Counted from the stretch's first letter, positions 52,586 through 62,309 are shown. The stretch is DNA of 64,000 nt from Clostridia bacterium (GCA_026414765.1 JAOAIJ010000016.1:38786-102785); one strand, 5' to 3'. The notes: a model not told the origin generated them from the letters alone. Numbers and translations are program-made.

Positions 52586-54769
52586 TTATACTGCTGCAGG
52601 AAGCTCTATTATAAACCTGGTTCCGACACCTTCCTGGCTTTCTGCTTTTATTACACCATTATGCTTTTGAATTATGTTGTAAGATATTGAAAGGCCGAGT
52701 CCTGTACCTACGCCAACACCCTTGGTTGTAAAGCCTGGATCAAATATTTTTTTCAAATTCTTCTCAGATATCCCTATACCATTGTCTTCAAAGGTGATAT
52801 AAGCCATGTTGTTCTTATGTTCGGTCTTTATCGTAATACGGCCGGGACGTCCTGCATCCTCAATAGCGTGGATAGCATTAACCAACAAATTAAGGAATAC
52901 CTGGTTTAGCTGCCTTGGAAAGCATTTAAGCAGCGGTAGTGAACCATATTCCTTTACTAAATCTACCTTGTTCAGAAGTTGGTTGCGTACAAGTGCAAGG
53001 GTGCTTTCGATACCCTCATGGACATTGGCCTCCTTAAATTCCGCTTCATCAAGACGGGCGAAGTTTCTGAGGTTTTTTACAATATCAATGATTCTTTCAA
53101 GAGCATCATTGTTTATGGAACTCATAGGTGCAACACTTTCTTTAAAAACAACTATACTCTCCTTATCATCAGGGTTTATGGTTCCTAGAAGCATATTTTC
53201 CAGCTGAATGTTTGACTTTATAGTTGCCAGTGGAGTATTTATTTCATGAGCGACTCCTGCAACAAGGTTGCCCAATGAAGCCATTTTTTCCGACTGTATA
53301 AGCTGGAGCTGCGCCCTTTTTAATGCATTCATGGTCTCCGTGAGCTCCTCGTTCATGGCTGTAAGTTCTTCATTGGCATTTTCCAGCTGCTCTGTTCGGT
53401 CAAGTACTTTTCTTTCCAGTGTTACAGTCCAATCAGCGATTATATCCCTGGATTCTTTTATTTCTTCCCATGCAATCTGTAATTCCTTGTTTTTTGCTTC
53501 GATTTGATTATTGTATTGTCTGATCTGGGAGTTGAAGTTTTCTATACGCCTGTAAAGGATTACTATGAGCAGGAGTATGAAAATAAACATCGCCCATGGA
53601 GTAACGTGGATACTTGATGGAAACGGCAAGTCAACATAGTACATATTGGCCACATCAATAATTCCGCATAAGGAAAGTACGGAGAAAGCAATAAGGTAGA
53701 TTTTTGCTTCAGTAGCACACCGGGAAGCTGCCTTGGTAACGGTAACAATTATGTAGATTATCGCCATTACAAGTAAAGCATGAAATATTCTGATTGTTAT
53801 ATAGGATGAAATGATATCTGTAATATCCAGCACAAAGGATAGAAAGGTGAGTATAGCCATAGATCTTCTTATTAATGCGTTAACCAATGATTTCTTTTCT
53901 GCAAATACTGCCTCGACAAAACCTAAAAAGCCTATAGGCATTAACTGTATTGTGACAGTTCCGGCAAGAAAAGTAAAATACTTGCTTTCAATAAAAACTG
54001 TAACAATGTTGTTTTCAAAAAATACCCAGGTACCTATCATAATGGATGAAAGACCCAGATAAATAAATGCTGATTCTCTCTCATTCTTTGTTATGAAAAA
54101 TAATACGAGTATAAGGCCCATAAATACAAAGAGGCTTGCAAGAACTATATAGTGAGTTTCATTGTGTGTAACATTAATGATTTCATTTGCTATATAAGAG
54201 CTGATATCATTTCCTCTACCTACCCTCAAATCTGATATTAACTTACCATTGTGCATAAACACTGATTTGAAGTGAATACTAACTGTCCTGATCTGAGGGT
54301 TTTCCGGGACATTAATAACGTGGTATGCAAAGCCTGAGGGCTTTCCTGATCCGGCGCCGGTTCCGTCATAGCTATATAGCTTTATTGAACCCGAATAGAC
54401 CTCAAAGGCGGAGGAAAAGGTTCTTAGAGCAATAGAGCGGTTAACTGCAGTGCTGTCCGGTAGTTTAGCAAAAGCGGCTATTTCCTTGTAAGTTGATCTG
54501 GCAGGAAAGGAGCTGCTTATGTTATATTCCTCAGGGAAATGTTTCTCATCACCGGAATTCAGATTGATAATAAGCTTATGTATTTCATCCGGGGTCTGTA
54601 ATTGAAAATATCGGATATCGCCGGTTAGGTCTGTAGTTTCAGTTCCCCTTTGGGCGGAATATACAACCTGAGGGGAGAGAACTGCAATAGCAAGTATTAA
54701 AAGTATTGCTGAGAGAAATGCTTTGACTGCTTTCCTTTTTCTGATACAAACAAGCTGTACTAGCTTCAT
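52586..54769 (-). CDS. Membrane histidine kinase with 7TMR-DISM-like sensor
   Basis: Start set at the ATG giving MKLVQLVCIRKRKAVKAFLS (CAGGTG upstream); an earlier in-frame ATG adds 18 unlikely residues. The 727-residue protein has a signal/anchor helix, an extracellular domain of about 180 residues, about seven membrane helices (from HYIVLASLFVFMGLILVLFF to FIFILLLIVILYRR), a coiled-coil (QIEAKNKELQIAWEEIKESR ...), and a HisKA domain with the phospho-His in GVAHEINTPLATIK. The HATPase domain has FLNLLVNAIHAIED, DNGIGISEKN, FTTKGVGVGTGLGLSI and GVGTRFIIELP. Layout resembles 7TMR-DISM kinases that sense carbohydrates or envelope signals. No response regulator is adjacent, so the partner lies elsewhere. 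Confidence 0.93.
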   Translation of the reverse strand: MKLVQLVCIRKRKAVKAFLSAILLILAIAVLSPQVVYSAQRGTETTDLTGDIRYFQLQTPDEIHKLIINLNSGDEKHFPEEYNISSSFPARSTYKEIAAFAKLPDSTAVNRSIALRTFSSAFEVYSGSIKLYSYDGTGAGSGKPSGFAYHVINVPENPQIRTVSIHFKSVFMHNGKLISDLRVGRGNDISSYIANEIINVTHNETHYIVLASLFVFMGLILVLFFITKNERESAFIYLGLSSIMIGTWVFFENNIVTVFIESKYFTFLAGTVTIQLMPIGFLGFVEAVFAEKKSLVNALIRRSMAILTFLSFVLDITDIISSYITIRIFHALLVMAIIYIIVTVTKAASRCATEAKIYLIAFSVLSLCGIIDVANMYYVDLPFPSSIHVTPWAMFIFILLLIVILYRRIENFNSQIRQYNNQIEAKNKELQIAWEEIKESRDIIADWTVTLERKVLDRTEQLENANEELTAMNEELTETMNALKRAQLQLIQSEKMASLGNLVAGVAHEINTPLATIKSNIQLENMLLGTINPDDKESIVVFKESVAPMSSINNDALERIIDIVKNLRNFARLDEAEFKEANVHEGIESTLALVRNQLLNKVDLVKEYGSLPLLKCFPRQLNQVFLNLLVNAIHAIEDAGRPGRITIKTEHKNNMAYITFEDNGIGISEKNLKKIFDPGFTTKGVGVGTGLGLSISYNIIQKHNGVIKAESQEGVGTRFIIELPAAV

Positions 54770-55080
54770 ATATTCACCTGCCCGGTAATTATTGTTCTTA
54801 TATGATTTATGGAACTTTAGCAATGTGTTGGAAAGCTCATATCACATGAAAAAGTTACCATAATATATGAATAATATTATACAACCTTTTTCGACATAAT
54901 TCCACATTAATAATATCATTAGTTTTTATGGCACAGAAAAGGAGGGGCTGGTATAATTTTCTTAGGGATAAATTAACTGACTAAATATCCGTAGTATATT
55001 TTTCGAAAGTGAGGCAGGATAAAATGAATCCGGGAGATGTAGGACTGACCGTACTGTAAGAGAAAAAGCTTAACTATATA

Positions 55081-55293
55081 CTATACTTTAATATCAAAAT
55101 CAAAAGGGATGGCTTCTCCTATAAGTTCATTAAAGGTTCTGCAGACTTGTTTATCTGCTGAAAGTATTATTTGACTGGGAGTTATGCTAAATACGGTGGC
55201 ATAGCCGATAAACCTGTCGTTCTTTGTTAATGCTATTAAATCGCTTTCCTTCAGACCGGTATAACCGGGATTGTTTGGGACGCTTATAAGCAT
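55081..55293 (-). CDS. Small conserved-looking protein of unknown function
   Basis: A 70-residue protein with a good AGGGGAGAT ribosome site on the minus strand. It is beta-rich (MLISVPNNPGYTGLKESDLI, FIGYATVFSITPSQIILSAD, IPFDFDIKV) with no cysteine pair, signal peptide or membrane helix. Codon use looks normal. I do not recognise a family. The 257-bp gap 54824-55080 upstream of its end contains nothing clear. Confidence 0.6.
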   Translation of the reverse strand: MLISVPNNPGYTGLKESDLIALTKNDRFIGYATVFSITPSQIILSADKQVCRTFNELIGEAIPFDFDIKV

Positions 55294-55493
55294 AAGTATC
55301 TCCCCTTATATGCCTTATAATATATTTTATGTTATTATTTGATATTATGTTCAGAAATTCGAAAATTATACAGTTAAGTTTATTTTAAGAAAAAGACGGA
55401 TTATTTTCTCTGGACAATTAACGCTTAATCCGGCATCAAAAAAGGCAAACATAAAGAAGAGCATCAGCACCAACACAACCGCTAAATAGCAGA

Positions 55494-55670
55494 ATGAGGT
55501 GTTTAAAGCTTGATCTTGACTATTTAGTAATACCAATGGATTCTTCGAAAGACTCTCTTAATATAGAGCATTTATTTGACGAAGGGATGCTTCCCTGTGC
55601 GTTAAGATTACAGGTTTCAAATTCAGGTAATAATATTGAAGAGCTAAATAAAGTGCACTCCCAAATTTGA
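55494..55670 (+). pseudogene. Possible gene fragment or small open frame
   Basis: A 58-codon plus-strand frame (MRCLKLDLDYLVIPMDSSKD, then LNIEHLFDEGMLPCALRLQV) with normal codon composition but no good ribosome site. Its end overlaps the left arm of a terminator (55650-55698). It may be a gene remnant. The opposite-strand frame 55520-55726 overlaps the same bases and is less convincing. Confidence 0.3.
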
Positions 55671-55698
55671 ATACACCCGATATTTGGAAATGCACTTT
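55650..55698. terminator. Hairpin terminating the SDR gene
   Basis: AAAGTGCA (55650-55657) pairs with TGCACTTT (55691-55698), with a second inner stem CCAAAT (55661-55666)/ATTTGG (55682-55687). T-rich bases lie on both sides. It stands downstream of the minus-strand SDR gene. Confidence 0.65.
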
Positions 55699-55722
55699 TG
55701 TATTCTATAGTATATATCTGTT

Positions 55723-56475
55723 TCAAAACTCGGTTATGTCTGCTACTCCGCCCTGCTTGAAGTCTTTGCCGGATACAAGTCTGATTACCTTATCTGCTAC
55801 GTAATCAGGAGACAGGAGTTTCCCTTCCTTTTTAAAATTGATAAATCTCTCCAGTTGTATAAAATCCTCTTCTTTTGTTGAGCGGATTTCTTTCTGCATT
55901 TCAGTATCAATAATACCTGGGGAGAAGGAAATAATTCTAACCGGATACTCCTTATCCTGCTGTTCCAAGCCCACACACTGAGTAAAAAGATCCAGGCCTG
56001 CCTTGGCACTGCAGTAGCAACCCCATCCGAAAAATGGTTTTTTTCCGGCTCCGGAGGATATGTTTATTACTCTTTTATCTATATTCATATTACGGGAAAA
56101 ATCAATAAACAGAGAGGTCAATATCATAGGAGATAACAGATTGACACTCAGGTTGTTTGCTATTTCACCGCTTGAGATAGTACCGACAGGCTTTATGGGA
56201 GTGACGGTTCCGGCATTGTTAATAAGGCATAGTGATTCAGCGGCGGATTTATCTATTTTTTCAAATATGGCATTTGACAGCCAGTCCAGTTCACCGACAT
56301 TTTTCAAATCATATTCGAAGTAATCAAGGGGTACTAGGCAAGCTTTTGCCTTTGACAGTAATTTTTCGTTCTTCTTTCTGGATATGCAAAAAATATGATT
56401 GTTATCTCTAAGCAGCTTTTCTGCCAGTGATTCGCCCAGTCCCCTTGAGGTTCCTGTAATAATGATATAGTTCAT
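55723..56475 (-). CDS. Short-chain dehydrogenase/reductase (YueD/benzil-reductase-like)
   Basis: A 250-residue Rossmann-fold oxidoreductase. It has the NAD(P)-binding TGTSRGLG at residues 7-14, LINNAGTVTPIKPV (NNAG motif), the catalytic Ser in NISSGAG, and the catalytic YCSAK (Tyr-x-x-x-Lys) motif, then SFSPGIIDTEM. A basic residue region (ISRKKNEK) after strand 2 suggests NADP preference. It resembles the YueD/sepiapterin-reductase-like group that reduces alpha-diketones. The ribosome site GGAGGG precedes the ATG. Its substrate is unknown and no biosynthetic partner is adjacent. Confidence 0.9.
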   Translation of the reverse strand: MNYIIITGTSRGLGESLAEKLLRDNNHIFCISRKKNEKLLSKAKACLVPLDYFEYDLKNVGELDWLSNAIFEKIDKSAAESLCLINNAGTVTPIKPVGTISSGEIANNLSVNLLSPMILTSLFIDFSRNMNIDKRVINISSGAGKKPFFGWGCYCSAKAGLDLFTQCVGLEQQDKEYPVRIISFSPGIIDTEMQKEIRSTKEEDFIQLERFINFKKEGKLLSPDYVADKVIRLVSGKDFKQGGVADITEF

Positions 56476-56501
56476 ATTCCCTCCATATAAAAAGTCTATA
56501 T

Positions 56502-56669
56502 TTATTGCTGACCTAATCCAGCTTTACCTAACTTAGTAACAAAGGCGGCGATAGCAAGCAGTATGACCGCGGAAGCTGATATAATAATGATTGCTGGCAG
56601 CGAAGTATTCAGACCCAATATAGCCGAAAGTTTTTTACAAGGCTCTCTAATACAGATTCTTTCATAGAT
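56502..56669 (-). pseudogene. Remnant of a membrane-protein tail
   Basis: A 55-codon open stretch on the minus strand without a start codon. It contains ERICIREPCKKLSAILGLNT and a hydrophobic helix (LPAIIIISASAVILLAIAAF) ending in KAGLGQQ and a stop. It looks like the C-terminal piece of a lost gene. The rest of the 56476-56796 gap is empty apart from a hairpin at 56770. Confidence 0.3.
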
Positions 56670-56769
56670 TTATACTACCAAAAACAGGTTTATTTTACAA
56701 ACCCAATCTCTGACTTGATAAAAAAGAAGTACCGGAGTAAATTCATGTGAAAAATCAACTTTGTAATAG

Positions 56770-56795
56770 AGAAGGTAGCCATTTGGCTACCTTCT
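56770..56795 (-). terminator. Hairpin at the end of the carbohydrate-binding-module gene
   Basis: AGAAGGTAGCC (56770-56780) pairs with GGCTACCTTCT (56785-56795). It abuts the stop codon of the minus-strand gene. The T tail on the minus strand is short, so it may be a weak terminator. Confidence 0.6.
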
Positions 56796-56796
56796 G

Positions 56797-57189
56797 CTAG
56801 TGGACATAAAAACTATAGTTTCTGCCTGAATTATTATCCCAGTTATTTGCATTATCCTTGAAAGCGACATTTACCTGAGCGCCTTCCTCTACAGGGATAG
56901 ACAATTCAAAAATCTGCTGGTTGGTACTATTCATTGGGTAAGTCCTTGTTTCTTTCCAATTATTATTATCACCAAAACCGACTACTGCATATAGATCCTG
57001 CGCGCCGCTTCTTGCAAGTAATCCATTGTATGTCAGCTTGACCTTATCGCCCAGTGTCAGGAAAGAGACGCCTTTTGTATAGTTGTCATACAGTATCTCA
57101 TCAGCAAATTCTGTTGTAAACTCAATGTTTCCACACACGGCACCAGACTTTTCATTTTTTTTGGCTTTTAATAAATTTAGTTTACCCAT
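56797..57189 (-). CDS. Lone starch-binding-type (CBM25-like) domain protein
   Basis: Start set at the ATG giving MGKLNLLKAKKNEKSGAVCG, preceded by GGGAGGTAA; a start five codons earlier is rejected. The 130-residue product is almost entirely one beta-sandwich domain: GDKVKLTYNGLLARSGAQDL, YAVVGFGDNNNWKETRTYPM, FELSIPVEEGAQVNVAFKDN, NWDNNSGRNYSFYVH. The W-aromatic pattern and the final NNxxxxYxF strand are typical of CBM25/CBM26 starch-binding modules. It has no signal peptide and no catalytic partner. It may act inside the cell on glycogen-like storage polymers; a regulatory or scaffold role is possible. Confidence 0.75.
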   Translation of the reverse strand: MGKLNLLKAKKNEKSGAVCGNIEFTTEFADEILYDNYTKGVSFLTLGDKVKLTYNGLLARSGAQDLYAVVGFGDNNNWKETRTYPMNSTNQQIFELSIPVEEGAQVNVAFKDNANNWDNNSGRNYSFYVH

Positions 57190-57520
57190 AATATTACCTC
57201 CCAATAAACTATATTTTTTAAACCGATTATAGTTTGTACCAACTATAAAAAAATATCTTGAAATATTAATGATAAAAATGAAAAAACTGTAATGCTGATT
57301 ACTTTATTGACAATTTTTGATATAATTCTTGTATTCATAGTTTGTCGATAAATGAAATATTTTGATATTTCATTTGATCATGGCTGGATAAGCTTTTATA
57401 TTATTTGAAGAAAGTCTAGTGCAGTTTGATTTTTTTCAGGAAATGATAAATATTCAATATAAACTGACCTTTGTGATATCTAATACAACGCCTTAACTTA
57501 ATCAGATAGGGGTGGTATAT
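57190..57520 (+). other. Divergent intergenic region with a perfect inverted repeat
   Basis: A 331-bp AT-rich gap. AATGAAATAT (57351-57360) and ATATTTCATT (57365-57374) form a perfect palindrome with a 4-nt loop, a possible operator or cruciform. A TTGACA box (57307-57312) may serve the GGDEF-EAL gene; no ideal -10 was found. No coding frame seen. Confidence 0.45.
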
Positions 57521-60223
57521 ATGACATTCATTAATAGAATCAGGAACTTGTTCAGCAATACACTCGTTACTTTATTTATTTGTATTATGGTGATTGTTGC
57601 CATACACACCTACACTTCTGTAGTGCTGGTCGCTAATGTAGAAGATTCTTTGATTGAAATAGCAAAGCAGGGAGCGGTAACTATAGAAAAAGATTTGGAG
57701 CGGCAGTTAGACGTTCTTAAAACAACTGCAAGAATCGACTTAATAAAAGATACGGAAACTCCTATTGATAAAAAGCTGGACGCTCTGAATTCGTATATTA
57801 AGGATGGTGAACTGCTAAGGATAAGTATCGCTGACGTAGACGGCAACGCTAAAACAACTGATTATAAGGAGCTTTTTGTAGGGGACAGGGATTATTTCAG
57901 AAGATCCATTAATGGAGAAAGTGTGATATCTGCTCCTATAAGGAGCAGGGTGGATGGTAATCTGATCGTGGTTTTTTCCGTGCCTATACGTAATGGAGAT
58001 ACTGTTTCAGGAGTTCTGTATGCTACATACCGTATAGAAGAACTCAGCAAAATGACCGAAGACATCAATCTGGGAAGTGAGGGTTATTCTTTTATTATTA
58101 ATGGAGAAGGGACTACTATTGCCCATAAGGACAGGGAACAGGTTTCTAGCATGGACAATAAAATAAAAAAGATAGATAGGGAGCCTGAACTGATAAATAT
58201 TGTGGATGTTGAGAGAGAAATGATCCGTGGTAAAGAAGGTGCAGAAGAATACATCTATAAGGGCGTAAAGAGGTTAATTGGCTATGCTCCTATAAAAGGG
58301 ACGGACTGGTCAATTGCTGTAACAGCTACAAAAAGCCAGATGTTCAGGAGGATAGATCAGGTGTTGGTCTTCCTTATCATATCTCTAATAATCATATCAT
58401 CCAGTATAATTGTAATGAATCTACATAACAGACAGTTAAGCAAAAATCTTAAAAAAGAGAAAGCTATATTGATAAATGCGATAAAAACTGCCAACATAAT
58501 AATTGTAAGATTTGACCGGAATGGAATTATTACAGATTTTAACAGATATGCAGAGGAAAAGACCGGCTATAAAAAAGATGATGTGATTAAGAAACTGAAC
58601 ATCTTTTCATTGCTATCTGAAAAAGACAAGAACAAAATAAAAAGTATGATTGAGAATTTTAGAATCAGAGGTAAGACTGATTATTTTGAGATGTCTGTTA
58701 AAGCCAATGCAGGAGGATTGGTTTATGTTTTGTGGAATTTCAGTGGTGTATTCGTAGGAAACGATGAAGTTGAAATCATGGGAATAGACATAACTGAACG
58801 TGTAATGATTGAAAGGAAGCTTATAGCAAGTAATGAAGAGATTTCTGCAACTAACGAGAAACTATCTGCTTCGCAGGAGGAACTGAAGGAGAAGTTTGAT
58901 GAACTGAAAAAATACCAAAAAAACCTGCATCATCTTGCTTACTACGATTCACTTACTGATCTCCCGAACAGGACGCTGCTGAATGAAAAGCTGTCTGCTA
59001 TCATCAGTGAAAAGAGAGATAGAAAATTTGCATTATTCTTTATAGATTCAGACAATTTTAAACTGGTCAATGATACATTAGGTCACGAGACAGGGGATCG
59101 GTTAATTGTGCAGATAGGCAGGAGACTGAGCCTTTTGGTTCACAGAGAGGATATGGTCTTCAGGCTGGGTGGAGATGAATTCATCTTCTTAATGTCTGAT
59201 TTTGAGGATATAAATATGGTCGGAGAATATGCTGACAGAATAATGGAAATTTTCATTGAGGCTTTTGAGGTGAAAGGCAGTATTTTAAATATATCTGCGA
59301 GTATGGGAATTTCCATTTACCCGTACCATGGTACAACATCGGATGAGCTGCTAAAAAATGCAGATATAGCAATGTACAAAGCAAAAGAGTCGGGGAAGAG
59401 TAAATTTGTGATATTTGATAAATCAATGGATGATGAAATAGCAGAGAGAATGAATCTTGAAAAGCACTTGCATAAAGCACTTAAAAACAACGAGTTTATT
59501 CTTTATTATCAGCCTCAGGTAGATATCAAGACAGGGGAAATATCGGGTTTTGAAGCGCTTGTACGCTGGAACAGTCCAGATATCGGAATTGTGCCTCCTT
59601 TTAAGTTTATCACTATTGCAGAGGATAGCAGATTGATAATACCTTTAGGCGAAGTCATTCTCCGCAATGCCTGCTTATTTATAAGAAAAGTACAGGATTT
59701 TGGCTGGGGTGGATATACGATTTCTGTAAATATCTCTATAATCCAGCTGATGCAGGAAAACTTTGTAGATATAGTTTTGAAAACCATAGAAGAAACAGGG
59801 ATAAATCCTGAAACTCTGGAACTGGAAATCACGGAATCTGTTCTTATGGAATCCTTTGAAATAATAAATAAAAAGCTGGAGGTCTTGAATCAGAAGGGAG
59901 TAAAAATAGCTCTGGACGACTTTGGCAAAGGGTACTCGTCTTTAAGCTATCTGGAGCAATTGTCAATCTCAACTCTTAAAATTGACAAGTCGTTTATTGA
60001 CAGTATTTCCGGTTCAAAAAAAGGTGAAACCTTAGTAGGAGCCATAGTATCTATCGGACATAATATGGGATTGAATGTTGTTGCTGAAGGCGTAGAAACA
60101 CAGGAACAGCTGGAGTATCTTATTGTTAATGGTTGTGACAGATTCCAGGGTTATCTTTTTAGTAAACCTTTACCCGAAAATGAAGTAATTAAAATTCTCA
60201 ATATGGGAAGTACTATCATATAG
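57521..60223 (+). CDS. Membrane dCache-PAS-GGDEF-EAL protein (c-di-GMP turnover)
   Basis: Start at ATG 57521 (AGGGGTGG upstream); a GTG nine bases earlier is rejected. The 900-residue protein has a membrane helix (about 14-35), an extracellular Cache sensor domain (about 36-275; DYFRRSINGESVISAPIRS, GTDWSIAVTATKSQM), and a second helix (VLVFLIISLIIISSSIIVM). A PAS domain (about 325-420) and a coiled coil follow. The GGDEF domain is active-looking (FRLGGDEFIFLMS), and the EAL domain has GFEALVRW, ELEITESVLME, ALDDFGKGYSS and KIDKSFIDS. Both c-di-GMP synthesis and hydrolysis are possible. It would sense an extracellular small ligand such as an amino acid or organic acid. Confidence 0.95.
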   Translation: MTFINRIRNLFSNTLVTLFICIMVIVAIHTYTSVVLVANVEDSLIEIAKQGAVTIEKDLERQLDVLKTTARIDLIKDTETPIDKKLDALNSYIKDGELLRISIADVDGNAKTTDYKELFVGDRDYFRRSINGESVISAPIRSRVDGNLIVVFSVPIRNGDTVSGVLYATYRIEELSKMTEDINLGSEGYSFIINGEGTTIAHKDREQVSSMDNKIKKIDREPELINIVDVEREMIRGKEGAEEYIYKGVKRLIGYAPIKGTDWSIAVTATKSQMFRRIDQVLVFLIISLIIISSSIIVMNLHNRQLSKNLKKEKAILINAIKTANIIIVRFDRNGIITDFNRYAEEKTGYKKDDVIKKLNIFSLLSEKDKNKIKSMIENFRIRGKTDYFEMSVKANAGGLVYVLWNFSGVFVGNDEVEIMGIDITERVMIERKLIASNEEISATNEKLSASQEELKEKFDELKKYQKNLHHLAYYDSLTDLPNRTLLNEKLSAIISEKRDRKFALFFIDSDNFKLVNDTLGHETGDRLIVQIGRRLSLLVHREDMVFRLGGDEFIFLMSDFEDINMVGEYADRIMEIFIEAFEVKGSILNISASMGISIYPYHGTTSDELLKNADIAMYKAKESGKSKFVIFDKSMDDEIAERMNLEKHLHKALKNNEFILYYQPQVDIKTGEISGFEALVRWNSPDIGIVPPFKFITIAEDSRLIIPLGEVILRNACLFIRKVQDFGWGGYTISVNISIIQLMQENFVDIVLKTIEETGINPETLELEITESVLMESFEIINKKLEVLNQKGVKIALDDFGKGYSSLSYLEQLSISTLKIDKSFIDSISGSKKGETLVGAIVSIGHNMGLNVVAEGVETQEQLEYLIVNGCDRFQGYLFSKPLPENEVIKILNMGSTII

Positions 60224-60279
60224 GCAGCTTATAAGTAGTATTAGCCTGCGTACAGTTATGGAAAGGGGAGACTTGAGTA

Positions 60280-61338
60280 TTGGGCATTGCAAAAAGGCTT
60301 TTTGGGAAAACCCCCGAAGGGGTCGAAGCGGATATTTTTACCCTTAATAATACAAAAGGCTTGATAGTAGAGATCACAAACTATGGGGGTATAATAGTAT
60401 CACTTATTACACCTGACAGAAGCGGTAAAAAGGAAGATATTACTCTTGGCTATGACAGCTTGGAGGGTTATTTGAAAGATAGCTCTTATTTCGGAGCGAT
60501 AATAGGAAGGAATGCAAACAGGGTTGAAAATGCGGAATTCAGTTTAAATGGTATACAGTACTATCTGGCAAAAAACGATGGAAATAATCATTTGCATGGT
60601 GGATTCAAGGGTTTTGATAAAGTGGTTTGGAATGCTGATATTGTCAGATATGAAGAAAGCGAATCCCTAAGGCTGGCTTATAAGAGTAAGGACATGGAGG
60701 AGAATTACCCCGGTAATCTTAATGTAGAAGTGATATATTCCCTGACAGAGGATAGCGCTCTAAAAATTGATTATTACGCTGTAGCAGACAAGGATACGGT
60801 GGTGAATCTTACAAACCATGCTTACTTTAATCTGGCGGGACATTCGGCGGGTGATGTTTCAAAGCATTTGCTGATGATTAAGGCAGACAGATTCACACCT
60901 GTAAACAGAGAAGGCATTCCTACCGGAGAAATAAGGGAAGTAAAAAACACCCCTATGGATTTCACTGCATTAACCCCGATAGGACCGGGACTTTCAAGTA
61001 AGTGTGAGCAGATAGTTAACGGTAAGGGATATGATCATAACTGGGTACTGAATGTAAGCAGCGGGCATCCTGAAAAAGCCTCGGAACTATATGAGCCTGA
61101 AAGCGGGAGGGTACTGGAGATATATACAACAAAACCCGGAATACAATTCTATTCCGGTAATTTTCTGGACGGTTCCATTGTCGGAAAGGGAGGAACCGTG
61201 TACAGCAGGAGGAGCGGGTTGTGTCTTGAAACCCAGTACTTTCCTAACGCTATGAAACATAAACATTTTCCTTCTCCAATACTAAAAGCAGGAGAAGAAT
61301 ATAGGCACACAACTATTTATAAGTTCCTGACCAGATAG
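60280..61338 (+). CDS. galM: Aldose 1-epimerase (mutarotase)
   Basis: A 352-residue GalM-type enzyme interconverting alpha- and beta-anomers of aldoses. Motifs: VEITNYGGIIVSLITPDRSG, FGAIIGRNANRVENAEFSLN, GNNHLHGGFKGFDK (catalytic His), NLTNHAYFNLAGH (second His) and LETQYFPNAMKH (catalytic Glu). It starts with TTG at 60280, with an AAGGGGAGA ribosome site. The gene follows the c-di-GMP protein by 56 bp. It fits the carbohydrate-use theme of the region. No gal operon is adjacent. Confidence 0.96.
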   Translation: MGIAKRLFGKTPEGVEADIFTLNNTKGLIVEITNYGGIIVSLITPDRSGKKEDITLGYDSLEGYLKDSSYFGAIIGRNANRVENAEFSLNGIQYYLAKNDGNNHLHGGFKGFDKVVWNADIVRYEESESLRLAYKSKDMEENYPGNLNVEVIYSLTEDSALKIDYYAVADKDTVVNLTNHAYFNLAGHSAGDVSKHLLMIKADRFTPVNREGIPTGEIREVKNTPMDFTALTPIGPGLSSKCEQIVNGKGYDHNWVLNVSSGHPEKASELYEPESGRVLEIYTTKPGIQFYSGNFLDGSIVGKGGTVYSRRSGLCLETQYFPNAMKHKHFPSPILKAGEEYRHTTIYKFLTR

Positions 61339-61373
61339 AAGCAGCTACGAGCGGTAAGGAGCGATAAAAGGTA

Positions 61374-62168
61374 TTACTTCAAAATCATATCTCCGGCAGA
61401 TACCTCCGGATGATGGTATCTTTGCCTGCCAAGAGTATCTCTACCCATTTCTATTGCTTTTTCTGGACACCAGTGTAGACAAGCGAGGCAGTTTTCACAT
61501 TCGTTTCCCCACCTTTGTTTTCCGTCATTGCTTGTTGTTATATTCTTTACCGGGCATATCCTGGCACATAAGCCGCATTTTGTGCAATTGCCCGTGACGC
61601 GGAATTTTTGCGGAGTTTTATATATCATCGTAACTACGGTGTTATGTATAAACCCCTTTATATGGCAGATAGCTTTATCAGTGCCCTCAATAGCAGTATT
61701 TTTGCAGCGGTTATTAATTAAGCCGGAAATATCAGACACTTTGATTTCCGAATTCTTAAGTCTTTCATTTTGTATCTCCGGTGGGTTTGTATTATCAACA
61801 ATCATATATGCGTTTCCGGGCATATCTACTGTAAACCCTGCTGAGAGTACCTGTGATTTTTTGCTTAGCAACCTTTTTACAGTATACAGGCAGTGCCCGG
61901 GTTCTGCATTACAGGTAGCTACAGAAAAGATATAAGGTTGTTTCGTAAAATCAAGCTTATTTATAAAGCGTTTGACAATACCTGGGACTGATTGGAAATA
62001 TGTAGGGAAAACAATTCCTAAAACATCCGTTTCGATTTTTACTGTTTGCTCGTTTTCATAGCCGGATATGGGAAGTATGCTTACAGTACCTTCAAGAGAT
62101 TCCGCCAGTTGCCGCGAAATAGCAAGAGAATTTCCGGTTCCTGAAAAATAATAAATTTCTGTTTTCAT
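61374..62168 (-). CDS. EFR1-type flavodoxin-ferredoxin fusion protein (second copy)
   Basis: A 264-residue protein with a flavodoxin domain (YYFSGTGNSLAISRQLAE, GIVFPTYFQSVPGIVKRFIN, SVATCNAEPGHCLYTVKRLL) and a C-terminal pair of [4Fe-4S] sites (CTKCGLCARICP and CENCLACLHWCP). The family is widespread in anaerobes. It differs clearly from the copy at 49981, so it is not a recent duplicate. A TGTACTAT/ATAGTACA palindrome lies in its promoter (62275-62309). It is convergent with galM and probably monocistronic. Confidence 0.92.
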   Translation of the reverse strand: MKTEIYYFSGTGNSLAISRQLAESLEGTVSILPISGYENEQTVKIETDVLGIVFPTYFQSVPGIVKRFINKLDFTKQPYIFSVATCNAEPGHCLYTVKRLLSKKSQVLSAGFTVDMPGNAYMIVDNTNPPEIQNERLKNSEIKVSDISGLINNRCKNTAIEGTDKAICHIKGFIHNTVVTMIYKTPQKFRVTGNCTKCGLCARICPVKNITTSNDGKQRWGNECENCLACLHWCPEKAIEMGRDTLGRQRYHHPEVSAGDMILK

Positions 62169-62274
62169 ATTAATACCATCCTTTCTGTAAATCTAAAAAA
62201 TAGCATAGCTAAAATATGTGGTCAGGCCTACATTTTTATCTCTGCTATTCTTTCCCCCGGCGAAAGATTACAAG

Positions 62275-62309
62275 TGTACTATAACATATGTACCATAGTA
62301 CAATGTCAA
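62275..62309 (-). promoter_or_regulatory. Promoter with overlapping palindromic operator for the EFR1-type gene
   Basis: On the minus strand TTGACA (62304-62309) is followed 17 bp later by a TGTTAT -10. The spacer region carries TGTACTAT (62275-62282)/ATAGTACA (62295-62302), 8-bp inverted arms. The arrangement implies a repressor dimer, possibly TetR- or MarR-like. The regulator is not adjacent. Confidence 0.6.

Noticed and set aside
55520-55726. 68-codon minus-strand frame overlapping the SDR end
   Set aside because: It overlaps a terminator hairpin and the SDR stop region; the plus-strand frame in the same place has better coding character.
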